A stretch of 64,000 nucleotides of DNA from Thiosulfatimonas sediminis (lineage in GTDB: Bacteria > Pseudomonadota > Gammaproteobacteria > Thiomicrospirales > Thiomicrospiraceae): assembly GCF_011398355.1 (NCBI RefSeq), contig NZ_AP021889.1:310001-374000 (forward strand). Reading direction: 5' to 3'. The notes beneath the pieces are model-generated. The model did no database searches. It saw only the letters and a list, made by a program, of their open reading frames with translations, and was not told the DNA's origin. Below, piece after piece: positions 45,472 through 54,725 of this stretch (its first letter is position 1; each line of letters starts with the position of its first letter). A program made the position numbers and the translations under genes.

Positions 45472-46746
45472 ATGGCTGACAACAAACAGACGATACTCGA
45501 TGCGTTACGTTATGAGATGCTGAGCTCGCGTGACATTGCCAAGCGCACCGACATCAGTCAGCCTACGGTAAGCCGAGTGTTAAAAACCTTGCCGGTACTC
45601 AAACTGGGCGGAGGTCGATCCACCGTTTTTGCTCTGTTAGCTAAAACGGATGGTTTGCCGCTCTATCAAGTTGATTCAAAAGGTCAGATGCTACTGTTAG
45701 GTACGCTTTATGAGCGCCCAGATGAGGCAACGGTTTTGGTTGGTAACGATGGCTACCAAGCTTATGAAAACCTGCCTTTTTATTTTTACGACACTCTACC
45801 TTCCGGTTTTTTGGGCGCTATCACCCTTAAAAAAATCGTTCAAACTGACACTGTATTAACTTCCAGAAGCGAGAATTGGAGTTATGCGCAGATTGTGCAT
45901 TATCTGACGCATTACGGTTTTGACCTTGCTGGTAATCAGGTTCTTGGTAATTCCATGGCGGAACAAGCCTCGGCTGCTCAGTTCGAGGCGGTCAGCCGTG
46001 ATGGTTATTCTCAAATCACGGCGCAGATTAAAGCTGCGCCGCAAATCTATGGCTCCTCGGTTGCAGGAGAGCAGCCGAAGTTCACCGCTTACAACGGCAA
46101 TCAGCATTTGATTGTGAAATATTCGCCTTTGTTAAGTGAAAACAATCCGGTGGCACAACGCCATCGGAATTTAATGATCTGTGAACATCTTGCGCTTGAG
46201 AGTTTGCGAAAAGCGGGTATTGCTGCGGCAAAGTCGCATTTGCTAAGCAGCGATCGACTGTATTTAGAAATTGAACGCTTTGATCGAATTGGCGAGCATG
46301 GTCGTCGAGGCATGGTTTCGCTACGCGCCTTAGATGCCGAATATGTCGGTAAAAATAGCAACTGGGTGGAAATAGCACAGGAATTATTGAAGCAAAAACG
46401 AATTACCCTGCAGAGTTTTGAACAAGTTGAAATCGCCTATGCCTTTGGACTTTTGATTGCCAATACAGATATGCATCTTGGTAATTTTTCCTTTTTTATG
46501 GAAGGGCTGAGTATTGGTGAAGCAACGCCTATCTACGATATGTTGCCGATGGCCTATATGCCAAAACAGGGCGAACTGATGAATCCCGAAATGACCATGC
46601 CGCGTTTTATTCCCGTGTCCGAGAGTGCACAAGCCAACGCGCAAGCAGTCGCCATTAAATTTTGGCAAACAGTGCTGGATAATCCCGATATTTCAACAGA
46701 TTTTAAGGGGCTTATTCATTCAATCACACGCTCTCTGTATTGCTAA
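45472..46746 (+). CDS. HipA family Ser/Thr kinase of the YjjJ type
   Basis: The 424-aa protein fuses an N-terminal helix-turn-helix (SSRDIAKRTDISQPTVSRVLKTL, about 18-40) to a HipA-like kinase domain: SVAGEQPKF near residue 200, LIVKYSP, CEHLALESLRKAGI, the catalytic-loop-like IANTDMHLGNFSFF near 330, and YDMLPMAY. E. coli YjjJ (HipT group) has the same single-protein layout without a separate HipB. Such kinases phosphorylate aminoacyl-tRNA synthetases; the target here is unknown. Four TGATTCAWT repeats precede it. It is part of the accessory insert in the trp operon. Confidence 0.85.
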   Translation: MADNKQTILDALRYEMLSSRDIAKRTDISQPTVSRVLKTLPVLKLGGGRSTVFALLAKTDGLPLYQVDSKGQMLLLGTLYERPDEATVLVGNDGYQAYENLPFYFYDTLPSGFLGAITLKKIVQTDTVLTSRSENWSYAQIVHYLTHYGFDLAGNQVLGNSMAEQASAAQFEAVSRDGYSQITAQIKAAPQIYGSSVAGEQPKFTAYNGNQHLIVKYSPLLSENNPVAQRHRNLMICEHLALESLRKAGIAAAKSHLLSSDRLYLEIERFDRIGEHGRRGMVSLRALDAEYVGKNSNWVEIAQELLKQKRITLQSFEQVEIAYAFGLLIANTDMHLGNFSFFMEGLSIGEATPIYDMLPMAYMPKQGELMNPEMTMPRFIPVSESAQANAQAVAIKFWQTVLDNPDISTDFKGLIHSITRSLYC

Positions 46747-46776
46747 AAAATTGAAATTCTGACTAATCTAATGTTG

Positions 46777-46804
46777 TAATACATTTGTGATACACTTTGT
46801 ATTA
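46777..46804. promoter_or_regulatory. candidate toxin-antitoxin operator
   Basis: TAATACA (46777) and TGTATTA (46797) are complementary arms around a central GTGATACA, giving three related half sites just before the antitoxin start. RHH antitoxins usually bind such sites. Confidence 0.5.
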
Positions 46805-46825
46805 TAGTGTTTTTAGGAGAGAGTT

Positions 46826-47116
46826 ATGAGTGCTTTGACTTTACGTTTACCCGATAAATTGGATCAGCAGATTCGTGATTTGGCATCTGTTCAGCATATG
46901 TCGCTGTCGGATTTTGCGCGTACGGCTTTGGAAGTATATGTTAAACAGACACAGCAAGAGCTGGCTTTACAAGAGATGGTTGCGGCAGCTCAGGCGATGC
47001 AAAGCCATCCTGAAATAGCCAAAGGGGTAGCAGAGTTAAATCAGGAATTATCGGTGACTGATGTGGATTTGAATGCACACTCTGTTCAAGAACTGGAAAC
47101 AGGTTGGTGGAAATGA
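46826..47116 (+). CDS. ribbon-helix-helix antitoxin
   Basis: The 96-aa protein has an N-terminal RHH DNA-binding motif (ALTLRLPDKLDQQIRDLASVQHMSLSDFARTALEVYV) and a C-terminal helical tail ending in ELETGWWK, suited to wrap the toxin. It is preceded by AGGAG and the candidate operator. Its TGA overlaps the toxin ATG. It should neutralise the adjacent MazF and repress the operon. Confidence 0.85.
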   Translation: MSALTLRLPDKLDQQIRDLASVQHMSLSDFARTALEVYVKQTQQELALQEMVAAAQAMQSHPEIAKGVAELNQELSVTDVDLNAHSVQELETGWWK

Positions 47117-47466
47117 GTTTGGCGCGTGGCAATATTGTTTTAGCCAGACTCAACCCTAATCAAGGCGCAGAAATCGGCAAAATCCGTCCGGTGATTGTGT
47201 TAACCCAAACGGCATTAATTGAAGCTGGGTTGCCGATGATTTTTGTGATTCCTCTTAGCACGCAATATTGGCCGGAACTCAAATCACTACGCGTCGCCAT
47301 TGCCCCACGAGAGCGTCTGCTCAAAACTTCCTATGCGGTGTTAGAACAAGCCCGTTCCATAGATAAAAGCCGAATTGAAAATAGCGTACTAACATCCCTG
47401 ACTCAATCGGAGATTAAAGAAATTGAAACGAAATTTTCGATGTTGACTGGGATAAATGCTCCGTGA
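47113..47466 (+). CDS. MazF/PemK-type mRNA interferase toxin
   Basis: The 117-aa toxin begins RGNIVLARLNPNQGAEIGKIRPVIVLTQ, the PemK/MazF beta-barrel signature containing the conserved Arg in KIRPVIV, and has VIPLSTQ and YAVLEQARSIDKSRI further on. MazF enzymes cut RNA at short sequences. ATG 47113 overlaps the antitoxin stop (ATGA); its own stop overlaps a GTG start (GTGA) of the following DUF2971 gene, suggesting a three-gene unit. Confidence 0.88.
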   Translation: MSLARGNIVLARLNPNQGAEIGKIRPVIVLTQTALIEAGLPMIFVIPLSTQYWPELKSLRVAIAPRERLLKTSYAVLEQARSIDKSRIENSVLTSLTQSEIKEIETKFSMLTGINAP

Positions 47467-48306
47467 TTCTTTATAAGTACTTATCGTTTAATTCAGGAAA
47501 AAAATTAATTGAAAATGGTCGTATTGGTTTTACGACAGCAGAGCACTTTAATGATCCATTTGAATTAAGGGCAGTAAACCTGAATTTTGAAACTAATCCA
47601 AAAATGAATAACATTTCCGAGGGGGCATTTCGAAATCGTTGTAATGGAGCGTACGCGATTTTATCTTTAACAAGACAACCTTTGAATGCTTTGATGTGGT
47701 CGCATTATGGTGATTCTCATAGAGGAATGGTGGTTGGAATTGATATTGATGAAGCGGGCTTAAATTGTGAAGATATGAATTTAATTCCCGCAAAGTATGG
47801 CGAGATCATTTACACAGCAACCAAGCCTACAAAAAAGTTATCTGCTCCAGCTTTTAAAGATAGGCTCAGATATTTCCACTTTTTATCAAAGTAACTTTGA
47901 GTTGTTTAAAACGGCCTTTTTGTATAAGTCTTTGGAATGGTCTTACGAGGAAGAAGTAAGGGTTGTCAAAAACATTAAAGTAAATAATCATTTGTCTAAG
48001 TATCACGGAGAAGGTTTTTTTGAAAATTCAGCTGGAAACTGGCAGCAGATCCAAGTTTCAGGAAGACCTTTGTATTGCTTGGATATCCCTAAATCGTCAA
48101 TTAAAGAAATTTACATGGGTTGTAATTCATACAAGAATGTGACAAGAGCAGGAATGAGTGATGAAGAAGTCTTTAGTTTTTACGCGCAATGGATGAAGGA
48201 TGGAATAGATGTTTTTCATTGCCAGCCAAAATACGGTACATGGCAGCTTGAAGCGGAAGAGTGGAAATCAACTTTCTTAGATAAATGGAGAAATAATAAT
48301 CCATAG
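47463..48306 (+). pseudogene. DUF2971 family gene with a frameshift
   Basis: The first frame (47463-47894, GTG start) encodes ILYKYLSFNSG, GRIGFTTAEHFNDPFELRA and LMWSHYGDSHRGMVVGIDID, the DUF2971 N-terminal pattern. After about 47870 the similarity continues in the +1 frame to 48306 with LEWSYEEEVRVV, the family's C-terminal W-x-YE-x-E motif. A one-base indel near CCACTTTTTATC would join them to about 280 aa. The frameshift means the gene is broken, or the read is wrong. DUF2971 function is not established, although such genes occur beside toxin and defence genes. Confidence 0.7.
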
Positions 48307-48412
48307 AAATGATATGTTTTATTTTCTATCTCGTTGTTAGAATTTGTAGCCATTCTTCGTGCATCAATTAAAAAATGCTAAACTACGCGCAAATTTAAAA
48401 AAGGGTTTTGTG

Positions 48413-49216
48413 ATGCTGAATACGCCGACAATTTTAAAGAAGATTATTTTGCGCAAGCTGGAAGAGATTCAGGAAGGTTGTGACAAGGTTCCTCTGCGTG
48501 AAATGAAGCAGAAGGCGTTGATGATGAGCACCACGCCGACTAAAGGTTTTGCTGATGCCTTGCAGGCGAAGTTGGATGCGGGTCAGTCGGCGGTGATTGC
48601 GGAGATTAAAAAAGCGTCGCCATCGAAAGGCGTTTTGCGTGAAAACTTCGATCCGGTCGAGATTGCTAAAAGCTATCAAGAACATGGCGCGGCGTGTTTG
48701 TCAGTGTTGACCGATAAGGATTTCTTCCAAGGCTCGAACGAGTATCTGCAGCAGGTGCGTGCAGCGGTGGATCTGCCGATTATCCGTAAAGATTTTATCG
48801 TCGATGATTACCAAGTTTACGAAGCGCGCGTTATTGGAGCAGATTGCATTTTGTTGATTGCGGCAGCCATTGGCGATGCGCAGATGTTTGAGCTAACGCA
48901 AACTGCGTTGCAGTTGGGTATGGATGTGTTGATTGAAGTCCATAACGAAGAAGAGCTCGATCGTGCTTTGCGTTTGCCTCTGCCGATGATCGGCATTAAT
49001 AACCGTGACCTGCACACTTTTGATGTGACGCTGGAAACCACCCTTAAAATGCTGGATAAGATTCCGGATGATCGTATCGTCATTACCGAAAGCGGGATTT
49101 TAGGGCCGGAAGACGTTGCTAAAATGCGCGAACATCACGTCAATACTTTCCTTGTTGGCGAAGCCTTTATGCGTGCCGACAATCCAGGTGAGAAATTGGC
49201 GGAACTGTTTAAATAA
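48413..49216 (+). CDS. trpC: indole-3-glycerol phosphate synthase
   Basis: The 267-aa TIM-barrel enzyme forms indole-glycerol phosphate. It shows [21 protein letters not shown] with the catalytic Lys near residue 65, [40 protein letters not shown], and [15 protein letters not shown] 48413 has AAGGG at about 8 bases; an upstream open stretch to 48359 lacks similarity. It is split from trpEGD by a 3.5-kb insert and so needs its own promoter. Confidence 0.95.
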   Translation: MLNTPTILKKIILRKLEEIQEGCDKVPLREMKQKALMMSTTPTKGFADALQAKLDAGQSAVIAEIKKASPSKGVLRENFDPVEIAKSYQEHGAACLSVLTDKDFFQGSNEYLQQVRAAVDLPIIRKDFIVDDYQVYEARVIGADCILLIAAAIGDAQMFELTQTALQLGMDVLIEVHNEEELDRALRLPLPMIGINNRDLHTFDVTLETTLKMLDKIPDDRIVITESGILGPEDVAKMREHHVNTFLVGEAFMRADNPGEKLAELFK

Positions 49217-49237
49217 GCGAGTTTTAGATGCGAGCAA

Positions 49238-49267
49238 GAAGCCGGAAAAAATTCCGGCTTTTTTTAT
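49238..49267 (+). terminator. intrinsic terminator after trpC
   Basis: AAGCCGGAA/TTCCGGCTT with an A-rich loop and a T run. The A-rich side also lets it serve the convergent oxygenase gene. Confidence 0.85.
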
Positions 49268-49276
49268 TGTGTTTAG

Positions 49277-49915
49277 TCAGCGTGCCGGATTCACAAGATT
49301 GGCGGTTGAGCTGTTGCAGCGGAACCAGCCGGCGATACTGGCGCGTGGCAGTTGCGTTGGCAGGACTTCGTGCGGAATTTCTTCGCTTAAGAAAATGGCC
49401 AATTTGCCAATGCTGGGAATGATGGTTGCTTCGATGGTTTGTCCATCTTTGGCGTAAATAACCAGTTCGCCGCCGTTTTCGGCTTGCCAATCGGGATTGA
49501 GGTAGAGCACGGTGCTGACCATGCGATTGGCTTGTCCTTGAAAACTGTCCAGATGCTTTTTGTAAAAATCACCCGGTTGATAGAGTGCATAATGTGCTTC
49601 GTATTCAAACAGCCCCATAAATAAAGCGCGGTTAATTTCCTGTTGCAGTGCAGCCATAATGCAGAAAAATTCGGCTTGCGCGGCACTTTCGCCGTTTAAC
49701 CAGCGAATTTGATCGCGGCGAATATCGCGGTTTAATTGTTGTTCGTCACCGCGTCCAATGCCGGCTTTTTTCAGTTTACCGTTTTCTTCAGCCAGCATGA
49801 CTTCATTGAGTAACGCAAGGCAGAGGCTGGATGAGATTGCTTGTGGCCATTCGTACCAACCTTTTTCCACCAAATTGTCTAATAGGTGTTCTAACGCATC
49901 CGGGTTTAAGGTCAT
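49277..49915 (-). CDS. 2OG-Fe(II) oxygenase family protein
   Basis: The 212-aa protein has a prolyl-4-hydroxylase-like fold: YQPGDFYKKHLDSFQ provides the H-x-D metal pair near residue 115, NGGELVIYA follows, and a distal His in SEEIPHEVLPT with Arg in PRASIAGWFR completes the iron and 2-oxoglutarate sites. It resembles the group annotated as 2OG-Fe(II) oxygenase acting on protein side chains, but the substrate is unknown. ATG 49915 is preferred; a GTG at 49948 would add eleven residues. It is convergent with trpC. Confidence 0.82.
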   Translation of the reverse strand: MTLNPDALEHLLDNLVEKGWYEWPQAISSSLCLALLNEVMLAEENGKLKKAGIGRGDEQQLNRDIRRDQIRWLNGESAAQAEFFCIMAALQQEINRALFMGLFEYEAHYALYQPGDFYKKHLDSFQGQANRMVSTVLYLNPDWQAENGGELVIYAKDGQTIEATIIPSIGKLAIFLSEEIPHEVLPTQLPRASIAGWFRCNSSTANLVNPAR

Positions 49916-50068
49916 TCCAACAGCTCTCGCAATAGGCCGTTTGTGCACGGCAAAAAAGTTGGCGAATTATCCGCCCGAAAGAATCGCTTGGCAATGAAAA
50001 TTTTTGGATTGTCTTAAAAAGCGTTAAAGCGCATTATTGTTAGTAATCTCAATGACATAGCCCAAAGA

Positions 50069-50100
50069 ATCACCCGCAGAGAAGGGTGATATTTTTTCTT
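50069..50100 (+). terminator. orphan intrinsic terminator, possible sRNA end
   Basis: ATCACCC, loop GCAGAGAA, GGGTGAT and a T-rich run. On the plus strand there is no upstream gene after the trpC terminator, so it may end a short non-coding RNA starting around 50000-50035. Confidence 0.55.
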
Positions 50101-50210
50101 GCTTTTTGTAAAAAAAAACGAATAATACGTTTCTTCCTTTTTCACACAGAAACCTTCGTGTTTGACTCCACCCGATAGTGCGGATTTTTAGCATGCGAGT
50201 TGAAGGCAAC

Positions 50211-50372
50211 AGACAGAAAAATGGTTAACACCTCACGTAAAATGCTTGCGTAAATTAAGCGCGCGGCGCCGTGGCTGGGGTTCAGGCAACTAACCTTTGT
50301 TGTCCGGACTAATAATTAATCATTCATCCGTAACATATCTTTCGGCGGATGTTTTTTAAAGGTATTCCTAGA
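50211..50372 (+). promoter_or_regulatory. structured speD leader
   Basis: GGCAAC (50287) can pair with GTTGTC (50299), and CATCCG (50325) with CGGATG (50346) followed by six Ts directly before the speD binding site. The second hairpin resembles a terminator. An attenuating leader responsive to polyamines or S-adenosylmethionine is possible; it matches no riboswitch I recognise. Confidence 0.35.
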
Positions 50373-50873
50373 ATGTCACATTCAGAAAATGTCTTGGTCA
50401 CAAGTAACGACCATTTTGAAGTGGTTGAGAAAACAACCCTTATTGATGATAGCTGGCCAACGCATAACCAAGCCGTTGAAGATGCAACCTTAGACCATTT
50501 TATTAGTCGTGATGGTAAAGTGTTTGCCGGAACGCATTTAATTGCCGATTTTTGGGGCGCTTCTAAGCTTGATGATTTGCAATTGATGGAGCAAGCGTTA
50601 CGCGAAGGCGTGAAACGTGCCAATGCCACGTTACTGCATATCCATTTGCATCACTTTACGCCAAATGGCGGTATTTCTGGTGTGGCGGTGTTAGCAGAAT
50701 CGCATATTTCTGTGCATTCGTGGCCAGAGCGAAACTATGCGGCATTTGATGTGTTTATGTGCGGCGACTCTGAGCCAGAAAAAGCGATTGAAGTTTTGCG
50801 CGAAGCTTTTACCCCGAGCGAGGTTAAAGTGGATACCCTACTTCGTGGTGAAGTTGAAAACGAAAATTCATAA
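50373..50873 (+). CDS. speD: S-adenosylmethionine decarboxylase proenzyme
   Basis: The 166-aa proenzyme is of the short prokaryotic type. It self-cleaves in [24 protein letters not shown] before the Ser near residue 113, which becomes the pyruvoyl cofactor. [17 protein letters not shown] upstream holds the other catalytic residues. Some 40 residues at the N terminus exceed the shortest Bacillus/Thermotoga enzymes. ATG 50373 is preferred; it follows AAAGG. The product, decarboxylated AdoMet, feeds SpeE, encoded 26 bp downstream. Confidence 0.93.
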   Translation: MSHSENVLVTSNDHFEVVEKTTLIDDSWPTHNQAVEDATLDHFISRDGKVFAGTHLIADFWGASKLDDLQLMEQALREGVKRANATLLHIHLHHFTPNGGISGVAVLAESHISVHSWPERNYAAFDVFMCGDSEPEKAIEVLREAFTPSEVKVDTLLRGEVENENS

Positions 50874-50899
50874 ATACCGCGAGAAAAAAGGATAAACTC

Positions 50900-51757
50900 A
50901 TGAGCAAGCAAACTTATCTGGAAACGCTTTACCCAGCATGGGGACAAAACTTCGTTATCGACGAAGTGCTGTTTGAAGTGAATACGGGGCATCAACATCT
51001 GGTCATTTTTAACAATGCCAAATGGGGAACGGTGATGGCGCTGGATGGCGTGATCCAAACCACCGAAAAAGATGAGTTTGTTTATCATGAGATGATGGTG
51101 CATGTGCCGATGTTGGCGCATGGTAACGCGAAAAAAGTGTTAATTATCGGCGGCGGTGACGGCGGTATTTTGCGCGAAGTCTTAAAACATCACAATGTCG
51201 AATCGGTCACTCAAGTTGAGATTGACCAGCAAGTGATTGATATGTGCATCGAATATCTGCCGAACCATTCGGCTGGTGCCTATAACAATCCCAAAGCCAA
51301 TATTGTGATTGATGATGGCGTTGAATTTGTGAACCGTTGTACGGAAAAATTTGACGTAATTATATCTGATTCAACCGATCCAATGGGTCCGGGAGAGGTG
51401 CTATTTACCTCGCGATTCTACCAAGGCATTCAAAATTGTCTGGCAGAAGGCGGTGTGTTTGTAGCCCAAAATGGCGTTAGTTTTTTACAAACTAGCGAAG
51501 TAGTCACGACTGCAAAACGTTTAGCGCCTTTATTTAAAGAAGCGTCTTTCTACACCGGTGCTGTGCCTACCTATGTTGGTGGTATTATGACCTTTGCGTG
51601 GGCGACTGATAATCTAGAGTTAAAGAACGTAGACGTGGAAACATTGGAATCGCGTTATGCCGCTACACAGCTGCAAACGCGTTTTTATACACCCTCATTG
51701 CACAAAGGCAGCTTCGCTCTGCCGCAATACATTTTGGATGCTGTAAAAAATGGTTGA
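50900..51757 (+). CDS. speE: spermidine synthase
   Basis: The 285-aa aminopropyltransferase has [18 protein letters not shown] at the start, the methyltransferase-like [18 protein letters not shown] near residue 79, VEIDQQVID, and the catalytic [14 protein letters not shown] near 155. It makes spermidine from putrescine and decarboxylated AdoMet. Length is typical. Its last eight bases overlap the decarboxylase gene that follows. Confidence 0.95.
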   Translation: MSKQTYLETLYPAWGQNFVIDEVLFEVNTGHQHLVIFNNAKWGTVMALDGVIQTTEKDEFVYHEMMVHVPMLAHGNAKKVLIIGGGDGGILREVLKHHNVESVTQVEIDQQVIDMCIEYLPNHSAGAYNNPKANIVIDDGVEFVNRCTEKFDVIISDSTDPMGPGEVLFTSRFYQGIQNCLAEGGVFVAQNGVSFLQTSEVVTTAKRLAPLFKEASFYTGAVPTYVGGIMTFAWATDNLELKNVDVETLESRYAATQLQTRFYTPSLHKGSFALPQYILDAVKNG

Positions 51758-52949
51758 ACAATCTATTGTCGAACAATTTGCCGAAGAGACGCACCCGGAC
51801 GTCTTAGAACAATTTGACCGTGCGAGCTTGCAAGAGCTGGTCGAAAAATACGAAACCCCATTTATGGTGCTTGACCTTGAAGAGATTGATTACCAATACA
51901 AATCTCTGCAAGCTGCGCTACCGGGCGTAAAGTTATTTTATGCACTAAAATCGCTGTCTCACCCTGAGTTAATCAAGCGCTTGAAAACCTTGGGTTGTCA
52001 CTTTGACCTAGCGACCATCGGCGAAGTCGAATTAGTCGAATCTCTTGGTATTACCGGCGATCAGTGTATTCATACGCACCCGATTAAAAAAGACAAAGAA
52101 ATTCAACGAGCGTTGGATTTTGGTTGTAAGCGTTTTGTGGTCGATAACTTTGAAGAGATGAAAAAGTTCTACAAATACGCCGGTCAGGTGGAACTGATTA
52201 TCCGTGTGAGTTTCCGTTCAAAACAAGCGGTCGTCGATCTGTCGCGTAAATTTGGTTGTACGTTAGAAGAGCTTCCGGTATTGGTTGAAATGGCGCAAAG
52301 CAACGGCGTAGATGTAGTTGGGCTTTCTTTCCACGTTGGTTCACAGTCGCTGTCGCCAATGATGCAGGTTAATGCGATTCGTTCAAGTATTGCGGCAATG
52401 AAAGTGATGCACAACGTGAAGTGGAAGTTCCTCGATATTGGCGGTAGTTTCCCGGTTTCTTATCAAGAAGAAGTCACGCCAATCGCTGAGTTCTGTGTAC
52501 CGGTAATGGAGGCGCTTGCAGAGTTGCCAGAAGGTGTTGAAATTTTTGCCGAGCCTGGACGTTTTATCTCTGCGCCGTCGATGATTGAAGTCGTTTCGGT
52601 GGTTGGCAAAGCCAAGCGCGGAGCGCGTATGTGGTACTACCTTGACGATGGTGTATACGGCGGTTTCAGCGGACAGATGTTCGACCATGCCAAATACCCA
52701 ATTGCACCATTAAAACAGATTGATCCGATGGGCGAGTTCTACCCAAGCGTTCTTGCTGGACCGACCTGTGACTCAATTGACGTGGTAGCAGAAGACATTG
52801 AATTACCTGAATTAGAAGTCGGCGACATTCTAATCGGTAAACAGATGGGCGCTTACACCATCGCGTCGGCGACCGAATTTAACTACTATCCTAAGCCGAA
52901 AGTTGTTGTGGTCGAAGACATTTTTGATCCGGAAACCGAAGCTTTATAA
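51750..52949 (+). CDS. ornithine/lysine decarboxylase, PLP fold III
   Basis: The 399-aa enzyme is an alanine-racemase-fold decarboxylase: [13 protein letters not shown], the PLP-binding Lys in [15 protein letters not shown] near residue 67, FHVGSQS near 188, [18 protein letters not shown] near 271, and the active-site Cys in [11 protein letters not shown] near 344. This group is unrelated to E. coli SpeC and may use ornithine, lysine or both. Overlap with speE shows it supplies putrescine for spermidine. The substrate loop does not let me exclude lysine. Confidence 0.9.
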   Translation: MVEQSIVEQFAEETHPDVLEQFDRASLQELVEKYETPFMVLDLEEIDYQYKSLQAALPGVKLFYALKSLSHPELIKRLKTLGCHFDLATIGEVELVESLGITGDQCIHTHPIKKDKEIQRALDFGCKRFVVDNFEEMKKFYKYAGQVELIIRVSFRSKQAVVDLSRKFGCTLEELPVLVEMAQSNGVDVVGLSFHVGSQSLSPMMQVNAIRSSIAAMKVMHNVKWKFLDIGGSFPVSYQEEVTPIAEFCVPVMEALAELPEGVEIFAEPGRFISAPSMIEVVSVVGKAKRGARMWYYLDDGVYGGFSGQMFDHAKYPIAPLKQIDPMGEFYPSVLAGPTCDSIDVVAEDIELPELEVGDILIGKQMGAYTIASATEFNYYPKPKVVVVEDIFDPETEAL

Positions 52950-52974
52950 TCGCGTATAAATCAGAGGATTGGCA

Positions 52975-53394
52975 ATGACAACAGTTGTTAAGTGGACAGG
53001 AAGTGGTATGGCATTTGATGCCATCGCCAGCACTGGGCATCAAGTACGTATGGATGCGGCACCGGACGTCGGCGGCGCAAACACTGGGCCGCGCCCAATG
53101 GAAATGGTGCTGATGGGTTTAGGCGGTTGTACCGGCATTGATGTGGTGATGATGCTACAGAAAATGGATCAAAACGTGCATGACGTACAGATTGAAATTC
53201 AATCCGAACGTGCCGATGAGATTCCCAAGGTCTTCACTAAAATTCATGTCCATTTTAAAGTCATTGGTACGGCTTTGAACGCGAAAAAAGTACAACGTGC
53301 GGTAGACCTGTCGGCAGAGAAATACTGCTCAGTCTCCAAAATGTTGGAAAAAAGCGCACAAATGAGTCACGACTTTGAGATTATTGAAGCTTAA
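52975..53394 (+). CDS. OsmC family peroxiredoxin-like protein
   Basis: The 139-aa protein has the OsmC/YhfA pattern: GPRPMEMVLMGLGGCTGIDVVMMLQKM near residue 41 with the first redox Cys, and VDLSAEKYCSVSKML near 108 with the second. OsmC-like proteins reduce organic peroxides, though YhfA-type members are less well defined. ATG 52975 has AGAGGA 6-7 bases upstream; a TTG two codons earlier is not preferred. It is the last gene of the polyamine operon. Confidence 0.87.
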   Translation: MTTVVKWTGSGMAFDAIASTGHQVRMDAAPDVGGANTGPRPMEMVLMGLGGCTGIDVVMMLQKMDQNVHDVQIEIQSERADEIPKVFTKIHVHFKVIGTALNAKKVQRAVDLSAEKYCSVSKMLEKSAQMSHDFEIIEA

Positions 53395-53708
53395 AAGCGG
53401 TAAATGCGATGTCTGAAGGTGTTTAGACTCGTAAATTATGGTTTTAAGTCACTAAACAGTTGTTTCTTTAATGACCTCGGTTAAGCTGTCCGGCTACCGA
53501 GGTTTTTTTATGCCGTAAAATTGTAGAGTGGCGTTACAAGCGTCATCACCAGATGGCACTTGAGCGTCAACTGATGGCAAAGGTAAAGCGGAAAAGCTGT
53601 AGGGTGGTCGTTACAATACAGGATGATATAAAATCATGGCCGATTTTGACGCTATAGACAAAATGCAACCGACAGGTTTTTGATGGCTATTTTGGGACGG
53701 AGACTTTT
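53395..53708. other. intergenic region between OsmC and zntB
   Basis: After the terminator at 53473-53509 nothing coding is seen; the zntB promoter should lie in 53510-53708, and GGACGGAG precedes its start. Confidence 0.4.
53473..53509 (+). terminator. intrinsic terminator of the polyamine operon
   Basis: ACCTCGGT pairs with ACCGAGGT; the loop holds a small AGC/GCT hairpin. A seven-T run follows. Confidence 0.85.
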
Positions 53709-54677
53709 ATGCAAGAAGGGTTAATTTTTGCTTTTTTGTTAGATGGGCAAGGCGGTGGTAAGCGTCTAACTTGGCAGCAGGTGAATCGCTGGACTCCCGA
53801 TAAAGGGGAGTTGTGGTTGCATTTTGATTACAGTGTCTACCAAACCAAAGAGTGGTTGTTTAATGATGCCGGCTTGAATTTGGCGGTGGCGGAAACCTTA
53901 TTGAGCAGCGAATCACGGCCGCGTTTTAGTCAGTTGGATGATGGCAGTTTAATGGCTTGGCGAGGGGTGAATTTAAACCCAAATGAAGAGCCCGATGACA
54001 TGGTTGCGGTACGCTTATGGCACGATGAACATCGACTTATCACCACCTTGAAGCGCGATCTTTCATCGATTAATGAGTTGGTGGAAATGTTGGAACGTCA
54101 GCGCGGTGCGTTGAATTTGGGCCAATTGATGATCGAAATGGCGGACAAGCTGATTGAGCATATCAGTGATATTGTCAATGATTATGAGGATCAGATGGCG
54201 CTTCTGGAAGAGCAGGTCATTGAGGAAAGCAGTGCTAAGTTACGAACTGAGTTGAGTCAGTTGCGACGTCAAGTGATTAGTCTACGTCGTTATATGACAC
54301 CGCAAAAAGAGGCCTTAATGCGTTTTTCTATGGAAAAACTGGCTTGGATGAATCAGCAAGAGCGCATTGCTTTGCGTGAAGTTGTTGATCGCATCACCAA
54401 AGAGCTAGAGGATTTAGAAGCTTTGCGCGAGCGCGCTGTGGTGGCTCAAGAAGAGTTGCAAAATCGCTTGAGCGAACAACTTAATAGTCGTATGTATCTG
54501 TTGTCGATTATTACCGCCGTGTTTTTGCCACTGGGCTTTTTGACTGGGTTGCTAGGGGTGAATGTAGGCGGGATTCCCGGCGCAGAAAATCCGCAGGCGT
54601 TCCGCTATTTTGTATGGATTGTGGTTGGCTTGATTGTTGTGCAATTAGTGATTTTTAAATGGCGTAAATGGTTTTAA
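53709..54677 (+). CDS. zntB: zinc transporter ZntB (CorA family)
   Basis: The 322-aa protein has a long acidic cytoplasmic funnel with helices rich in Glu/Gln (about 130-250) and two C-terminal membrane helices. The pore motif is GVNVGGIPGAEN rather than the CorA GMN..MPE, which is the mark of ZntB. ZntB pentamers move zinc, with direction still debated. It is monocistronic and convergent with the helicase gene. Confidence 0.88.
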   Translation: MQEGLIFAFLLDGQGGGKRLTWQQVNRWTPDKGELWLHFDYSVYQTKEWLFNDAGLNLAVAETLLSSESRPRFSQLDDGSLMAWRGVNLNPNEEPDDMVAVRLWHDEHRLITTLKRDLSSINELVEMLERQRGALNLGQLMIEMADKLIEHISDIVNDYEDQMALLEEQVIEESSAKLRTELSQLRRQVISLRRYMTPQKEALMRFSMEKLAWMNQQERIALREVVDRITKELEDLEALRERAVVAQEELQNRLSEQLNSRMYLLSIITAVFLPLGFLTGLLGVNVGGIPGAENPQAFRYFVWIVVGLIVVQLVIFKWRKWF

Positions 54678-54685
54678 AGCCGTGG

Positions 54686-54710
54686 GGTTCGGTGAGTGCT
54701 CAACCGAACC
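54686..54710. terminator. hairpin between convergent zntB and helicase genes
   Basis: GGTTCGGT pairs with ACCGAACC. The T content after it is modest (TTGTT), so strength is uncertain. Confidence 0.5.
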
Positions 54711-54725
54711 TTGTTCGTCACTAGA

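Larger units (their letters stand above)
49949..50372 (+). other. intergenic region upstream of speD
   Basis: No protein gene is supported in these 424 bases; a 61-codon minus-strand frame (50024-50209) lacks a binding site. An orphan terminator lies at 50069-50100, and a structured leader precedes speD, both listed separately. Confidence 0.5.

Noticed and set aside
50024-50209. 61-codon minus-strand frame upstream of speD
   Set aside because: It runs through the orphan terminator and homopolymer tracts, and no binding site or motif supports it.
50251-50310. Known riboswitch (SAM, GEMM or guanidine class) before speD
   Set aside because: Stem and consensus elements of these classes were not recognised; only generic hairpins are reported.
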